A DNA stretch of 64,000 nucleotides from Snodgrassella communis (GCF_914768045.1 NZ_CAJZCD010000002.1:310001-374000); one strand, 5' to 3'. Counted from the first letter of the stretch, positions 28,478-37,536 are shown. The notes: generated by a model not told the origin, from the letters alone. Numbers and translations: made by a program.

Positions 28478-29779
28478 ATGACTTTGCCTATTTCTTCTGA
28501 CGAGCTCCAGTTAAATATTAAATCAGATTTGGTTTTACGGGTTGGTAAAATTTGTTTAGCAGCAGGCACAGGTAGTTTCCGCATTAAGCAGTCAATGCGA
28601 CATGTTGCTCATATGCTTGGGGTAGAAAATCAGGCACATGTTACGCTGACGGAAATTAATTCAACCTGTCGCTGTGGTAAGCAGTTTAAAACCGAAGTCA
28701 CTAATATTCAGGGTGTGGGTATCAATACTAATAATATTCAGTTACTGGAAACGCTGTTACTAGATATACAGACTCGTTATCAGCATATGAGTGAAAGTGA
28801 ACTTATTCGCTATTTCGATCAGTCTTTGGCAAAAATTGAAAATCAGCCAGCTCTTTATAGTTTACGCCAGTCCGCATTATTTGCGGCTATTGCCTGCTCT
28901 TCTTTTACTTTTCTAATCGGTGGTGGTTTGATTGAGATGCTGGGTGTGTTGATCGCTTCTGGTTTTGGGCAGGCATTACGACGCACTTTATTACACAAGC
29001 ACTTGAATCAGTTTGTGGTCACTATGCTGGCTGCTGCTGTGGCTTCAAGTCTGTATTTTTTGATTATTGGTGTTAGTTATTTATTATTAGAAGTTAATAT
29101 TCAGCATACTGCTGGCTATATTGCTTCTATGCTGTTTCTTATTCCCGGCTTTCCGCTGATAACAGGTGTGCTGGATTTGGCTAAGCTGGATTTTTCCTCC
29201 GGCATTCAACGGGTAGCCTATGCGATGACTGTAATTTTTTGTGCTACTTTTGCAGCTTGGATGGTTGCAGCCGGTATCCATATGGCACCGGAAGCTATGC
29301 TTACTCCTAATCTTTATCCTGTCTGGACTGCTTTATTCCGTCTGATTGCCAGCTTTTTGGGTGTACTTGGGTTTTCTCTGCTTTTTAACAGTCCGATTAA
29401 AACTGCGTTGACAACGGCCTTTATTGGGATGTATGCCAATACTCTGCGTTTGGAATTAATCGATTTTACCAATATTCCTATTCAAGCCGCCGCTCTGGTT
29501 GCAGCATTTGTGGTTGGTATTAGTGCCTTTTATTTTAGTCATCTTTGTAAATGCCCACGTATTGCTCTATCGATACCTGCGGTATGTATTATGGTGCCCG
29601 GTATATATATGTTTCGTGCCATGTATTTTGTACAGCAAAACGATATTATTAGTGCTATTAACTGGGGCACACAGGCTATGCTTATTGTTTTGGCTCTGCC
29701 GTTAGGTTTGGTATTGGCACGGGTTTGTACAGATAAAGAATGGGCTTTTAATCAGTTACCTGCTGATGAAAGAAGGTAA
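28478..29779 (+). CDS. ThrE-type threonine/serine exporter
   Basis: A 433-residue inner-membrane protein that combines both ThrE-family halves (PF06738 and the ThrE_2 region) in one chain. The N-terminal cytoplasmic part has AAGTGSFRIKQSM and the cysteine pair in STCRCGKQF. About nine to ten hydrophobic segments follow from residue 130, with PGFPLITGVLDL between segments and IMVPGIYMFRAMYF near the C-terminus. Corynebacterium ThrE exports threonine and serine; this is the expected role. Third codon positions are T- and G-rich, in keeping with the local skew. It is a stand-alone gene. Confidence 0.88.
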   Translation: MTLPISSDELQLNIKSDLVLRVGKICLAAGTGSFRIKQSMRHVAHMLGVENQAHVTLTEINSTCRCGKQFKTEVTNIQGVGINTNNIQLLETLLLDIQTRYQHMSESELIRYFDQSLAKIENQPALYSLRQSALFAAIACSSFTFLIGGGLIEMLGVLIASGFGQALRRTLLHKHLNQFVVTMLAAAVASSLYFLIIGVSYLLLEVNIQHTAGYIASMLFLIPGFPLITGVLDLAKLDFSSGIQRVAYAMTVIFCATFAAWMVAAGIHMAPEAMLTPNLYPVWTALFRLIASFLGVLGFSLLFNSPIKTALTTAFIGMYANTLRLELIDFTNIPIQAAALVAAFVVGISAFYFSHLCKCPRIALSIPAVCIMVPGIYMFRAMYFVQQNDIISAINWGTQAMLIVLALPLGLVLARVCTDKEWAFNQLPADERR

Positions 29780-29883
29780 TTTGTTTGTTTTTTGCTTTAG
29801 TTTATTCAGTTCTGTATTTAAGCAGAAGGATAAAATAAGAATTTTATGTTTTGCGAAAAGTTACTTGCGCATTTAGAAATAAA

Positions 29884-29913
29884 AAAAGATATCTAATTTC
29901 TTAGATATCTTTT
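29884..29913 (-). terminator. terminator of tRNA-Leu copy 1
   Basis: A 13-bp stem AAAAGATATCTAA / TTAGATATCTTTT with a 4-nt loop reading TTTC on the plus strand lies 10 nt past the tRNA 3' end. Confidence 0.85.
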
Positions 29914-29923
29914 CTCGGAATTT

Positions 29924-30010
29924 TGGTGCCCAGGAGAAGACTCGAACTTCCACACCATTGCTGGCACATGGACCTGAACCATGCGCGTCTACCAATTCCG
30001 CCACCTGGGC
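29924..30010 (-). tRNA. tRNA-Leu(CAG), copy 1
   Basis: An 87-nt class II tRNA including an encoded CCA. The acceptor stem is GCCCAGG / CCTGGGC with discriminator A. The anticodon loop TTCAGGT gives anticodon CAG (decodes CUG). A long variable arm and the GTTCGAGTC T-loop region are present. It has a near-consensus promoter and a dedicated terminator, and is almost identical to the second copy 596 nt away. Confidence 0.96.
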
Positions 30011-30058
30011 TTATTTTCTACCGCAACTATGATTTCGCTGCGTTTAGCTGAGCTGTGC

Positions 30059-30086
30059 ATTATATATTTTTGGTACTATTTGTCAA
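30059..30086 (-). promoter_or_regulatory. consensus promoter of tRNA-Leu copy 1
   Basis: On the minus strand TTGACA (30081-30086) and TATAAT (30059-30064) are separated by 16 nt. Transcription would begin about 40 nt upstream of the tRNA 5' end. Confidence 0.85.
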
Positions 30087-30475
30087 TAGCAATACGGGCA
30101 TCAAGAATAATAGCTGTTGATTGGCAAGAGAATTTTCTATTATTGTAAAATATGTTGTCAATTAGATTGCTTATATGAAGGTATTTTGTTGGTTATGGGT
30201 ATAGCCAATGTTATACAAATATTTTAATCATTATGTATATACTCATGTTGTGGTATATGCTTATATAAATCTTGGTTTGTATGGGCTTACAGCTTTCAGG
30301 CAGTCCGCAGATTTTTCATAATATTATGCTTTAATTGATTATGATTTTGGCAGTCATTAAGCTTTGATGTTTTAAATGCTACTCTGTTCTGTTTTAGTTT
30401 ATGATGTTATGTTTTAAAAACAAAGTTTGAGAATGGCATTTAAAAATTTAAATGTTCTACGAATGTTTTAAATGG
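30087..30475. other. spacer between duplicated tRNA-Leu genes
   Basis: About 390 nt of AT-rich, G/T-biased DNA between the promoter of copy 1 and the terminator of copy 2. I find no open frame, no hairpin with a T-run and no further tRNA-like fragment. Confidence 0.5.
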
Positions 30476-30510
30476 AAAAAAAGATATCTAAGAAATTAGA
30501 TATCTTTTTT
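30476..30510 (-). terminator. terminator of tRNA-Leu copy 2
   Basis: Same stem as at copy 1 (GATATCTAA / TTAGATATC with flanking A and T runs), but the 4-nt loop reads GAAA on the plus strand. This is the exact reverse complement of the copy 1 loop, so the whole hairpin looks flipped. Confidence 0.85.
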
Positions 30511-30519
30511 TCAGAATTC

Positions 30520-30606
30520 TGGTGCCCAGGAGAAGACTCGAACTTCCACACCATTGCTGGTACATGGACCTGAACCATGCGCGTCTACCAATTCCGCCAC
30601 CTGGGC
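30520..30606 (-). tRNA. tRNA-Leu(CAG), copy 2
   Basis: An 87-nt class II tRNA with encoded CCA and anticodon CAG. It differs from copy 1 at one visible position, plus-strand T at 30561 against C at 29965. The change lies in the variable arm and turns a G-U pair into an A-U pair, so it is structurally neutral. Confidence 0.96.
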
Positions 30607-30628
30607 TTTTGCATATATTGCAAGTTTC

Positions 30629-30649
30629 AGTTAAAGTATACCTTTAACT
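30629..30649. repeat. inverted repeat in tRNA-Leu/rnr divergent region
   Basis: AGTTAAAG-TATAC-CTTTAACT is a perfect 8-bp inverted repeat with a 5-nt centre, just downstream of the tRNA start point and 45 nt before the rnr ATG. It may be an operator or a leader hairpin. Confidence 0.5.
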
Positions 30650-30659
30650 GAGGAAACGC

Positions 30660-30687
30660 ATTATATCTTCTCTAAAGAGATTGTCAA
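30660..30687 (-). promoter_or_regulatory. consensus promoter of tRNA-Leu copy 2
   Basis: On the minus strand TTGACA (30682-30687) and TATAAT (30660-30665) are separated by 16 nt and followed by a GCG discriminator. The -35 box ends only 6 nt before the rnr start codon on the opposite strand. Confidence 0.85.
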
Positions 30688-30693
30688 TACCCT

Positions 30694-33027
30694 ATGAAAA
30701 AAAAATCGGATTTACGCCATCAAGACCCTTATTTGCAACGAGAACTACAACGTTATTCTAATCCCCTGCCCAGCCGCGAGTGGATTATCGCTGTTTTGGA
30801 AAAGATTGGCATCCCTGTCAGAATGGCTGAGCTGGCACAAAAACTCAATATTACGAAAGAAGAAACAGTTTTTTTTGAACGGCGTTTAAACGCTATGGCG
30901 CGCGACGGACAGATTTTAATTAATCGCCGTGGTGCTGTTTGTGTAGCTAATAAGCTGGCACTGGTTAAGTGTCGTGTTGAAGTACATAAGGATGATTTTG
31001 GTTTTGCTGTGCCGTTGAATCCGGCAGATGGTAGTGATTTTGTGCTTTATACCCGTCAAATGCGCGGGTTGATGAACGGGGATATTGTTACAGTACGGCC
31101 AGCAGGTACTGACCGGCGTGGACGACGCGAAGGGCAAGTACTGGATGTGATTGAACGCGCTAATCAGGATGTGGTTGGCCGGCTAGCTATTGAACATGGT
31201 GTAGCGATGCTGGTACCTGAGGATAAGCGTCTGGGTGCCAGTATTGTGCTACAGCCTGATTCTCTTGGTAAGGCCAAAACCGGGCAGGTTCTAGTGGCCA
31301 GAATTGAATCTTATCCGAATGCAACACAAGCCGCTGTTGCTCGAGTTACTGAAATTTTAGGTGATTATGCTGATAGTGGTATGGAAATTGAAATCGCTGT
31401 ACGCAAACATCATTTACCATATCAATTTAGTCGTGAATGTCTGGCTCAGGCGGCAAAAATACCTGATCATGTTACAGCTGCTGAGCGCAAAAATCGGGTT
31501 GATTTGCGTGAACTGCCTCTGATTACTATTGATGGTGAAACTGCACGAGATTTTGATGATGCTGTATATGCGGAAAAAATTGGCCGTAATTACCGTCTGG
31601 TGGTAGCTATTGCTGATGTCAGCCATTACGTTCATCCTGATGATGCTATTGATCATGATGCTCTGGAACGCGCTACGAGTGTATATTTTCCGCGTCGGGT
31701 TATTCCTATGCTGCCAGAAAATCTTTCTAATGGTATCTGCTCGCTTAATCCAAATGTGGAACGTCTGTGTCTGGTTTGTGATATGGTGATTACTTATGCC
31801 GGCAATATTAAAAGCTATGAATTCTATCCGGCTATAATGCGTTCTCATGCACGGCTTACTTACACGCAGGCATGGGACTGGATTAGTAATGATCAGTTTG
31901 ACGATCCTATGAAAACGCATGTACTGAGTTTGTACCGGCTGTATCAGATTTTACTGAAAAAGCGTTTGCAACGTGGTGCTGTGGAATTTGAAAGTATTGA
32001 AACTCAGATGATATTTAATCAGCAGGGTAAAATCGAACGTATTGTACCGGTTGAACGTAATGAGGCTCATCGTCTGATTGAGGAATGTATGCTGGCAGCC
32101 AATGTCTGCGCAGCTGAATTTCTTAAGCAGCATAAACACCCTGCTCTATACCGTAATCATGCTGGCCCAACCAGTGAACGGCTGAGTACGTTGCGCGAGC
32201 AACTGGCTTTACTTAGTCTGCAATTAAATGGTGGTAATAATCCTACGCCAAAGGATTATGCAGATCTAAGTGAAAAAATCAAAGAACGTCCAGATCGTAG
32301 TGTCATTAGTGTTATGTTGCTGCGATCTATGCAACAAGCAGTATATGAACCGCAAAATATAGGCCATTTTGGTTTGGCTTATTCGGCATATACGCATTTT
32401 ACTTCTCCGATTCGGCGTTATCCCGATTTGACGGTGCATCGTGCTATTAAGGCAATTTTACAGCACAGACAGTATCAGCCAAAATCATGGACTGAGTTAG
32501 GTGTACATTGCTCTCTGGCGGAGCGTAAAGCTGATAATGCCAGCCGTGATGTTGAAAACTGGCTGAAAACTTACTATATGCAAGACAAAATTGGTGAGGT
32601 GTTTTCTGGTACGATTTCTGGTATGGCAAATTTTGGCCTGTTTGTTACTTTAGATAATGTTTACATTGATGGTATGATTCATATCAGTGATCTGGGTGAG
32701 GATTATTTCAATTTCCATCCTGAACTGATGGCAATTGTTGGCGAACGTAGTGGTATTCGCTTTAAGCTTGGTGACAAGGTTATGGTGAAAGTCGCTCGTG
32801 CTGATCTGGATACTAGTCGGATTGATTTGGTACTGATCAGCTCTAGTAGTGGCAAGCGATCTCAGAAAAAAAATACACAAAAGGTTCAGAAACAATTTAA
32901 GGCAGCTGTTAAAAAACCGCGCAAAGCAGTTAATAATAAGCAAAAAGATTCTAGAACTAAACCGGCATCAGGCCAGAAAGCTCATGTAACGAGTACTCGC
33001 AGCAGATCAGGCCGGAAAAGATCCTGA
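30694..33027 (+). CDS. rnr: ribonuclease R
   Basis: A 777-residue processive 3'-5' exoribonuclease that degrades structured RNA and helps in rRNA quality control. The order is an N-terminal winged-helix-like region (about 20-80), two cold-shock domains (about 85-245), the RNB domain with TARDFDDA (D286, D288, D289) and HFTSPIRRYPDLTVHR, an S1 domain (GEVFSGTISGMANFGLFVTL) and a Lys/Arg-rich tail from about 725. Length is close to E. coli RNase R (813). Its upstream region is shared with, and overlaps, the divergent tRNA-Leu promoter. The start has only a weak ribosome-binding site. Confidence 0.97.
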   Translation: MKKKSDLRHQDPYLQRELQRYSNPLPSREWIIAVLEKIGIPVRMAELAQKLNITKEETVFFERRLNAMARDGQILINRRGAVCVANKLALVKCRVEVHKDDFGFAVPLNPADGSDFVLYTRQMRGLMNGDIVTVRPAGTDRRGRREGQVLDVIERANQDVVGRLAIEHGVAMLVPEDKRLGASIVLQPDSLGKAKTGQVLVARIESYPNATQAAVARVTEILGDYADSGMEIEIAVRKHHLPYQFSRECLAQAAKIPDHVTAAERKNRVDLRELPLITIDGETARDFDDAVYAEKIGRNYRLVVAIADVSHYVHPDDAIDHDALERATSVYFPRRVIPMLPENLSNGICSLNPNVERLCLVCDMVITYAGNIKSYEFYPAIMRSHARLTYTQAWDWISNDQFDDPMKTHVLSLYRLYQILLKKRLQRGAVEFESIETQMIFNQQGKIERIVPVERNEAHRLIEECMLAANVCAAEFLKQHKHPALYRNHAGPTSERLSTLREQLALLSLQLNGGNNPTPKDYADLSEKIKERPDRSVISVMLLRSMQQAVYEPQNIGHFGLAYSAYTHFTSPIRRYPDLTVHRAIKAILQHRQYQPKSWTELGVHCSLAERKADNASRDVENWLKTYYMQDKIGEVFSGTISGMANFGLFVTLDNVYIDGMIHISDLGEDYFNFHPELMAIVGERSGIRFKLGDKVMVKVARADLDTSRIDLVLISSSSGKRSQKKNTQKVQKQFKAAVKKPRKAVNNKQKDSRTKPASGQKAHVTSTRSRSGRKRS

Positions 33028-33472
33028 TTTTGTTTAATGGCTATTAATTAGGTTTTAGCTTAAGGCAATTTAGCTGTCTGTTGATAATCTGTTTTATACT
33101 CTGTAACAATGAATTCGTTATTTTGGGTTTATAAAGGCTTTTATTAGGCGCTTTTTGCTGGCTGCTTTTATTGGTGTATTTAAAAGTTTCTGTAATGTAT
33201 GCCTGTGATTCAATTATTGTATGAATGGTTTGCTCCTGTATAGGAAGGCAATATGCAATTTATCGATAGCTACTTATATTTTGGGGCTTATGGATAGTAG
33301 TTTGGAGTTTAAGCGATTATTAGTGTTGTGTTCTTGAGCTATATTATGTTGTCTCAATTCAGTTTCTGAGAATGCATAGCTTTATATATTTGAGCTATCA
33401 GTTCATTTTTTTATTGTTATGCTACTGGACAAGCGTGATTTTATCGGCTGTTCATGACTATAAATTTTACGA
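33028..33472. other. intergenic region after rnr
   Basis: About 445 nt between the convergent rnr and rplY genes, ahead of their shared terminator. No open frame of note. Positions 33061-33420 contain 74 G and 39 C on the plus strand by hand count, a strong positive skew in DNA that is non-coding. Confidence 0.5.
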
Positions 33473-33508
33473 AAAAACTGAAGCCTGCAATAACAGGCTT
33501 CAGTTTTT
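33473..33508. terminator. bidirectional terminator rnr / rplY
   Basis: A 15-bp perfect stem AAAAACTGAAGCCTG / CAGGCTTCAGTTTTT with a 6-nt loop lies between the convergent rnr and rplY genes and provides T-runs in both directions. Confidence 0.9.
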
Positions 33509-33574
33509 ATTAAGTATTTATCTGTAATAAGCTAAATACTTTTCAAATATAGGTTTATATTTAAACTATCTAGC

Positions 33575-34147
33575 TTATTTGTTTTTACCGGTAGCAGAAG
33601 CAATAGCCAGATTCTCGTTGCGATTCAAGGCAACGCTGGTAACGCCTTCTGGGAATACCAGATCAGACAGGTGGCGGATTTCACCGGCACGAATGGTGGC
33701 AACATCCAGTTCCATCACAGCAGGAATGTCTTTCGGTAATGCATTCACTTCTACGCTGGTAGCTAATAGGGATACGCGGCCACTCTGCAATTTTTCTGCT
33801 GGAGAAATAGCTGCATTCAACAGATGTAATGGAACACGGATATTGATGGCTTTATTTGCATCAACAGCCTGAAAATCTATATGTTGTACTTGTGGTTTAA
33901 ATGGGTGCATCTGGAAATCACGTACGATAACGTCGTAAGTTTTACCATTAACGTCCAGTTTGATGATAGCAGTATGGAAAGATTCTTTTTCCAGTGCATA
34001 CCATAAGGTACGGTGATCTACAGTAATAGCTACCGGTTCGGTGCCTTCACCGTATAATACAGCCGGTACTTTACCTTCGCGACGCAGGCGGCGGCTCGCA
34101 CCAGTGCCCTGAGCTTCACGGATTTCTGCTTTAATTTCGTAAGACAT
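33575..34147 (-). CDS. rplY: ribosomal protein L25 (CTC type)
   Basis: A 190-residue 5S-rRNA-binding protein with an N-terminal L25 domain (1-90, including [18 protein letters not shown] and the [14 protein letters not shown] strand) and the extra C-terminal TL5/CTC domain (about 95-185). It lies 61 nt downstream of prs, the conserved beta-proteobacterial prs-rplY order, and ends at the bidirectional terminator. Confidence 0.96.
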   Translation of the reverse strand: MSYEIKAEIREAQGTGASRRLRREGKVPAVLYGEGTEPVAITVDHRTLWYALEKESFHTAIIKLDVNGKTYDVIVRDFQMHPFKPQVQHIDFQAVDANKAINIRVPLHLLNAAISPAEKLQSGRVSLLATSVEVNALPKDIPAVMELDVATIRAGEIRHLSDLVFPEGVTSVALNRNENLAIASATGKNK

Positions 34148-34208
34148 AACTACTCCAAGGTTGTAATGCCATCATCGGCCGCGACCAGCTTAAGATGGCT
34201 TTTGGGGA

Positions 34209-35195
34209 TTAAGGGAGAAACATTGCTCCCGGTATGGCCACATCTTCATTAAAAAGATATGACACAGATTCTTCGTTGCTGATACGGCGTACAGTTTCTG
34301 CCAGCAAGCCGGAAATGCTTACCTGACGGATTCGCTCGCATTTTTGTGCAGCTTCAGATAATGGAATGGTATCGGTTACTACAACCTGATCGATTTCTGA
34401 TGAGGCGATACGTTCGATTGCTGCGCCGGAAAATACTGGATGAGTTGCATAGGCCAATACGCGTTCTGCACCACGCTCTTTTAATGCTGATGCAGCTTTA
34501 CATAAGGTATTGGCTGTATCAATCATGTCGTCAATAATCAGGCAGGTGCGATTCTGGATTTCGCCGATAATATTCATCACTTCAGCCACGTTGGCTTTTG
34601 GCCGGCGCTTATCAATAATGGCTAAATCTGTACCCAGCGTTTTGGCTACGGCACGAGCACGAACTACGCCACCAATATCAGGACTAACTACGGTCAGATT
34701 ATCAATGCGCTGCTTTTCAATATCGTGCACTAATATAGGAGTGGCATAGATATTGTCAACTGGAATATCAAAAAAGCCCTGAATCTGGTCGGCATGTAAG
34801 TCAACGGTGAGTACCCGATCAATGCCGGCAGAATACAGCATATTGGCTACCAGCTTGGCAGAAATCGGCACTCGAACTGAGCGAGGACGACGATCCTGGC
34901 GTGCATAACCGAAATAAGGTATGGCAGCGGTAATCCGGCCGGCAGAAGCGCGTTTAAGCGCATCAGCCATAGTCAGGATTTCCATTAAATTATCATTGGT
35001 TGGTGCGCAGGTAGGCTGTACGATAAATACGTCACGACCACGTACATTTTCAAGTAATTCAATTGCGATTTCGCCATCAGAGAATTTTCCTACGGAGGCA
35101 CGTCCCAGAGAAATATCTAAATGTCTGGCTACGTTATTAGCCAACTCTGGGTTTGCATTGCCGGTAAACACCATCAAACTGTCGTATGCTGCCAT
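34209..35195 (-). CDS. prs: ribose-phosphate pyrophosphokinase
   Basis: A 328-residue cytoplasmic enzyme that makes PRPP from ribose 5-phosphate and ATP, feeding nucleotide, histidine, tryptophan and NAD synthesis. Motifs are [20 protein letters not shown] (ATP loop), [37 protein letters not shown] and the PRPP loop DDMIDTANT. The open frame runs 20 codons further, but homologues begin [18 protein letters not shown], so the ATG at 35195 is chosen. The upstream 500 nt may be a long leader, as in E. coli prs. It is cotranscribed with rplY. Confidence 0.97.
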   Translation of the reverse strand: MAAYDSLMVFTGNANPELANNVARHLDISLGRASVGKFSDGEIAIELLENVRGRDVFIVQPTCAPTNDNLMEILTMADALKRASAGRITAAIPYFGYARQDRRPRSVRVPISAKLVANMLYSAGIDRVLTVDLHADQIQGFFDIPVDNIYATPILVHDIEKQRIDNLTVVSPDIGGVVRARAVAKTLGTDLAIIDKRRPKANVAEVMNIIGEIQNRTCLIIDDMIDTANTLCKAASALKERGAERVLAYATHPVFSGAAIERIASSEIDQVVVTDTIPLSEAAQKCERIRQVSISGLLAETVRRISNEESVSYLFNEDVAIPGAMFLP

Positions 35196-35714
35196 TTCTG
35201 TTGTACCTGAGTCCTGTTTAGGTTTGGTTTGGTTTGTATGAGGTAGATTAAACATTTAATCCAAGGCTTTCATATCACCACTGACGCTGGTGTATCTGTC
35301 ATTTAAACAAGTAGTGTAATCAACTGAGCAAGGTAGTTTACGCCTTTTTCTCTCAGTCTTTATCTATTTACGTTACTTTTAAATTTAAAAGTAATAACCA
35401 CTTCTTTGAAAAAAGATTTTCCAGTGTGTGCACTGGTTAGCTACAAGTATCAGGGTTGATACGGATTTAATCAATGGATTTTGCTAATGCCTGATCGTAG
35501 CATGGCAAAATAGTAACACCTTTTCTGTTACTAGGATTGAATCTGTGTTGTGTTTTTAACCTTTCAATCAGTCTATCTATAAATAGTGAAAGCTGTTTAT
35601 ACATACTGGAGCATTATTATGCTTGTATGAATTTCCATCTATCCGGCTGGGCGCATTATATCACTTCTGGTGATATACATACGCTCTTATGTAACAATTT
35701 GTCATTTACACATT
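35196..35714. other. prs upstream region with several palindromes
   Basis: About 520 nt between prs and the tRNA-Gln terminator, with no gene. It contains the 22-nt palindrome TTACTTTTAAATTTAAAAGTAA at 35373-35394, a CCAGTG/CACTGG hairpin at 35421-35436, and TATATCAC/GTGATATA at 35657-35677. A minus-strand TATAAT with GCGC downstream (35655-35660) is a candidate prs -10, which would give a leader of about 450 nt. Confidence 0.45.
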
Positions 35715-35748
35715 AAATAAGCGTGTAAGTAAACTTACACGCTTATTT
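35715..35748 (-). terminator. terminator of tRNA-Gln cluster
   Basis: A 15-bp perfect stem AAATAAGCGTGTAAG / CTTACACGCTTATTT with a 4-nt loop lies 4 nt past the last tRNA-Gln on the minus strand and ends in TTATTT. Confidence 0.85.
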
Positions 35749-35752
35749 AAAT

Positions 35753-35828
35753 TGGCTGGGGAGGTAGGATTCGAACCTACGCATACCGGAATCAGAATCC
35801 GGGGTCTTAACCACTTGACGACTCCCCA
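35753..35828 (-). tRNA. tRNA-Gln(CTG)
   Basis: A 76-nt tRNA with encoded CCA. Acceptor TGGGGAG / CTCCCCA with discriminator G; anticodon loop TTCTGAT gives CTG (decodes CAG). It matches the two TTG tRNAs everywhere except the anticodon arm. Confidence 0.96.
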
Positions 35829-35857
35829 AAAGGGTCTACTACTTAAATACTCAAATG

Positions 35858-35933
35858 TGGCTGGGGAGGTAGGATTCGAACCTACGCATACTGGGATCAA
35901 AACCCAGTGTCTTAACCACTTGACGACTCCCCA
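35858..35933 (-). tRNA. tRNA-Gln(TTG), copy 1
   Basis: A 76-nt tRNA with encoded CCA. Anticodon stem CTGGG / CCCAG and loop TTTTGAT give anticodon TTG (decodes CAA, and CAG by wobble). The mature part is identical to the neighbouring copy at 35954-36029. Confidence 0.96.
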
Positions 35934-35953
35934 ATGCTTTTGTATTAAGCAAT

Positions 35954-36029
35954 TGGCTGGGGAGGTAGGATTCGAACCTACGCATACTGGGATCAAAACC
36001 CAGTGTCTTAACCACTTGACGACTCCCCA
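35954..36029 (-). tRNA. tRNA-Gln(TTG), copy 2
   Basis: Identical to the previous tRNA-Gln(TTG). It begins only 10 nt after the ispE stop codon, so the tRNA cluster is probably cut from the lolB-ispE transcript or read from a promoter inside ispE. Confidence 0.96.
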
Positions 36030-36039
36030 ACAACACACA

Positions 36040-36891
36040 TCATTGATAAAACGGATGCTTCGCTAGCGAGGCAACACAATACGCCTGATGCGCGTAAGAA
36101 ACTTTATTGTAAACAGCTTGTGCTGCATTTTCAGAATCGAAGGACAAAAATACACATGCACCAGAACCACTCATCATTGGTGAACCGTATTCAGCCAAAA
36201 CATCAAATGCTACTTTTACTGCTGGATACTCAGCTAAAACAACACTCTGCATATCATTGCGCCAGTGCTGTTCTGCTTGAAAGTCTGGCATTATCCTTGG
36301 CTTGGAATCACGTGTCAAGTCTTTATGTGCAAATATTTTCGGTGTGCTGACGTGCACAGGAGGCTTGATAATCACATACCATTGTTTCGGCAAGATTATC
36401 GGGCTTAAATCTTCACCAATACCGCGAGCAAATGCACTTTGTCCAAAAATGAAAAAGGGTACATCTGCACCTAATTGCACTCCGAGCTGTAATAGTTGGG
36501 TCTTATTCAGTTCAAGCTGCCACAGGCGGTTGAGTGCCATTAGAACTACTGCTGCATCGGCACTGCCACCACCCAGCCCACCACCGATGGGAATCTGTTT
36601 GTCCAGCCAGATATCCACTCCCAGCCGAGTACCGGTATGACTACGCAGTAGCTGTGCTGCACGCACGCATAAATCCTCTTCTGGTGCGATACCGGCAACT
36701 GGTGTATGCAGTTTTATGCTGCCAGTACGGTTTATTTTGAACCAGATTTGGTCATACAGTGTAATCAGGGTAAAAATGCTTTCAAGTAAATGGTAGCCAT
36801 CAGCACGCCGGCCGACGATGCGCAAATCAAGGTTAAGTTTGGCTGGTGCTAGAAAGTGATGAGCATCAGCAGCTGGCTGTAAATTATTCAT
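36040..36891 (-). CDS. ispE: CDP-ME kinase IspE
   Basis: A 283-residue GHMP kinase that phosphorylates 4-diphosphocytidyl-2-C-methylerythritol in the MEP pathway to isoprenoids. The N-terminal PAKLNLDLRIVGRRADGYH is followed by the ATP-binding loop PIGGGLGGGSADAA at 101-114 and the late GSGACVFLSF. Length is as in E. coli (283). It starts 6 nt after the lolB stop and is followed at once by the tRNA-Gln cluster and then prs, a conserved order. Confidence 0.97.
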   Translation of the reverse strand: MNNLQPAADAHHFLAPAKLNLDLRIVGRRADGYHLLESIFTLITLYDQIWFKINRTGSIKLHTPVAGIAPEEDLCVRAAQLLRSHTGTRLGVDIWLDKQIPIGGGLGGGSADAAVVLMALNRLWQLELNKTQLLQLGVQLGADVPFFIFGQSAFARGIGEDLSPIILPKQWYVIIKPPVHVSTPKIFAHKDLTRDSKPRIMPDFQAEQHWRNDMQSVVLAEYPAVKVAFDVLAEYGSPMMSGSGACVFLSFDSENAAQAVYNKVSYAHQAYCVASLAKHPFYQ

Positions 36892-36897
36892 GTTGTG

Positions 36898-37536
36898 CTA
36901 ATTACTAAATTCAGGAAGTCTTTGACGCAATTCACATTGCGATGATGTCTGACTGGGCGCGTCTGTGTATTCATCAAACACCAGTTTGATATCAAAGCGC
37001 GCATTATTTAATTGAACAATTCGTGGATTATCTCTGTTATTTTGCAGCTGGCGCTGAATTATCCAGCCTGACTGTTTCAGCTTACCATCTGGCAGTAACT
37101 GGTAAGGTTCGTCAGCAATCCAGTAACCTTGTACCCACTGATTCAGATGATCAAATGGTAGTACAAAACCAAGCATACGCTGACTTAATTCTTCTATGCT
37201 GCTAGCGGTGATAATCTGCCCTTTGCTATTTTCTGCAATCACTCCTGTGTTATCACGACACAAAACCCCTACGCTGTTTCCCAAAGGCGTTTTGACTTCT
37301 ATGGTTTGTACTGTGCCTAAATTCTGCCAGCTAAAGTTGGCATAGGTACCTTTGCCTTGATCTTTGATAGCCAACCGGCCGGAACTGTCAAAACTGGAAA
37401 CGGTGTTTTCATAACCAGCCTGCCAGTCTGAAGCTGCTGTTATTTTTTCAGACATCAGACTATTGCAGGCACTTAAAGCTAAGCTAAGGATGGATGCTGT
37501 TATGTATTGGCGTTGTTTATGCAAAAATGAATACAT
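36898..37536 (-). CDS. lolB: outer-membrane lipoprotein receptor LolB
   Basis: A 212-residue lipoprotein that accepts lipoproteins from LolA and inserts them into the outer membrane. Signal peptide and lipobox LSAC place the lipidated cysteine at C24. The mature part shows the LolB pattern of WQAGYENTVSSFDSSGRLAI, NFSWQ, VKTPLGNS and a QRMLGFVLPFDHLNQWVQG helix-strand segment. The ATG has GGAG upstream. It forms a tight pair with ispE. Confidence 0.93.
   Translation of the reverse strand: MYSFLHKQRQYITASILSLALSACNSLMSEKITAASDWQAGYENTVSSFDSSGRLAIKDQGKGTYANFSWQNLGTVQTIEVKTPLGNSVGVLCRDNTGVIAENSKGQIITASSIEELSQRMLGFVLPFDHLNQWVQGYWIADEPYQLLPDGKLKQSGWIIQRQLQNNRDNPRIVQLNNARFDIKLVFDEYTDAPSQTSSQCELRQRLPEFSN

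Noticed and set aside
35706-36066. Repeated reading frames across the tRNA-Gln cluster
   Set aside because: They are translations of repeated tRNA genes (both strands read VGSNPTSPA or EVGFEPTHTG), not proteins.
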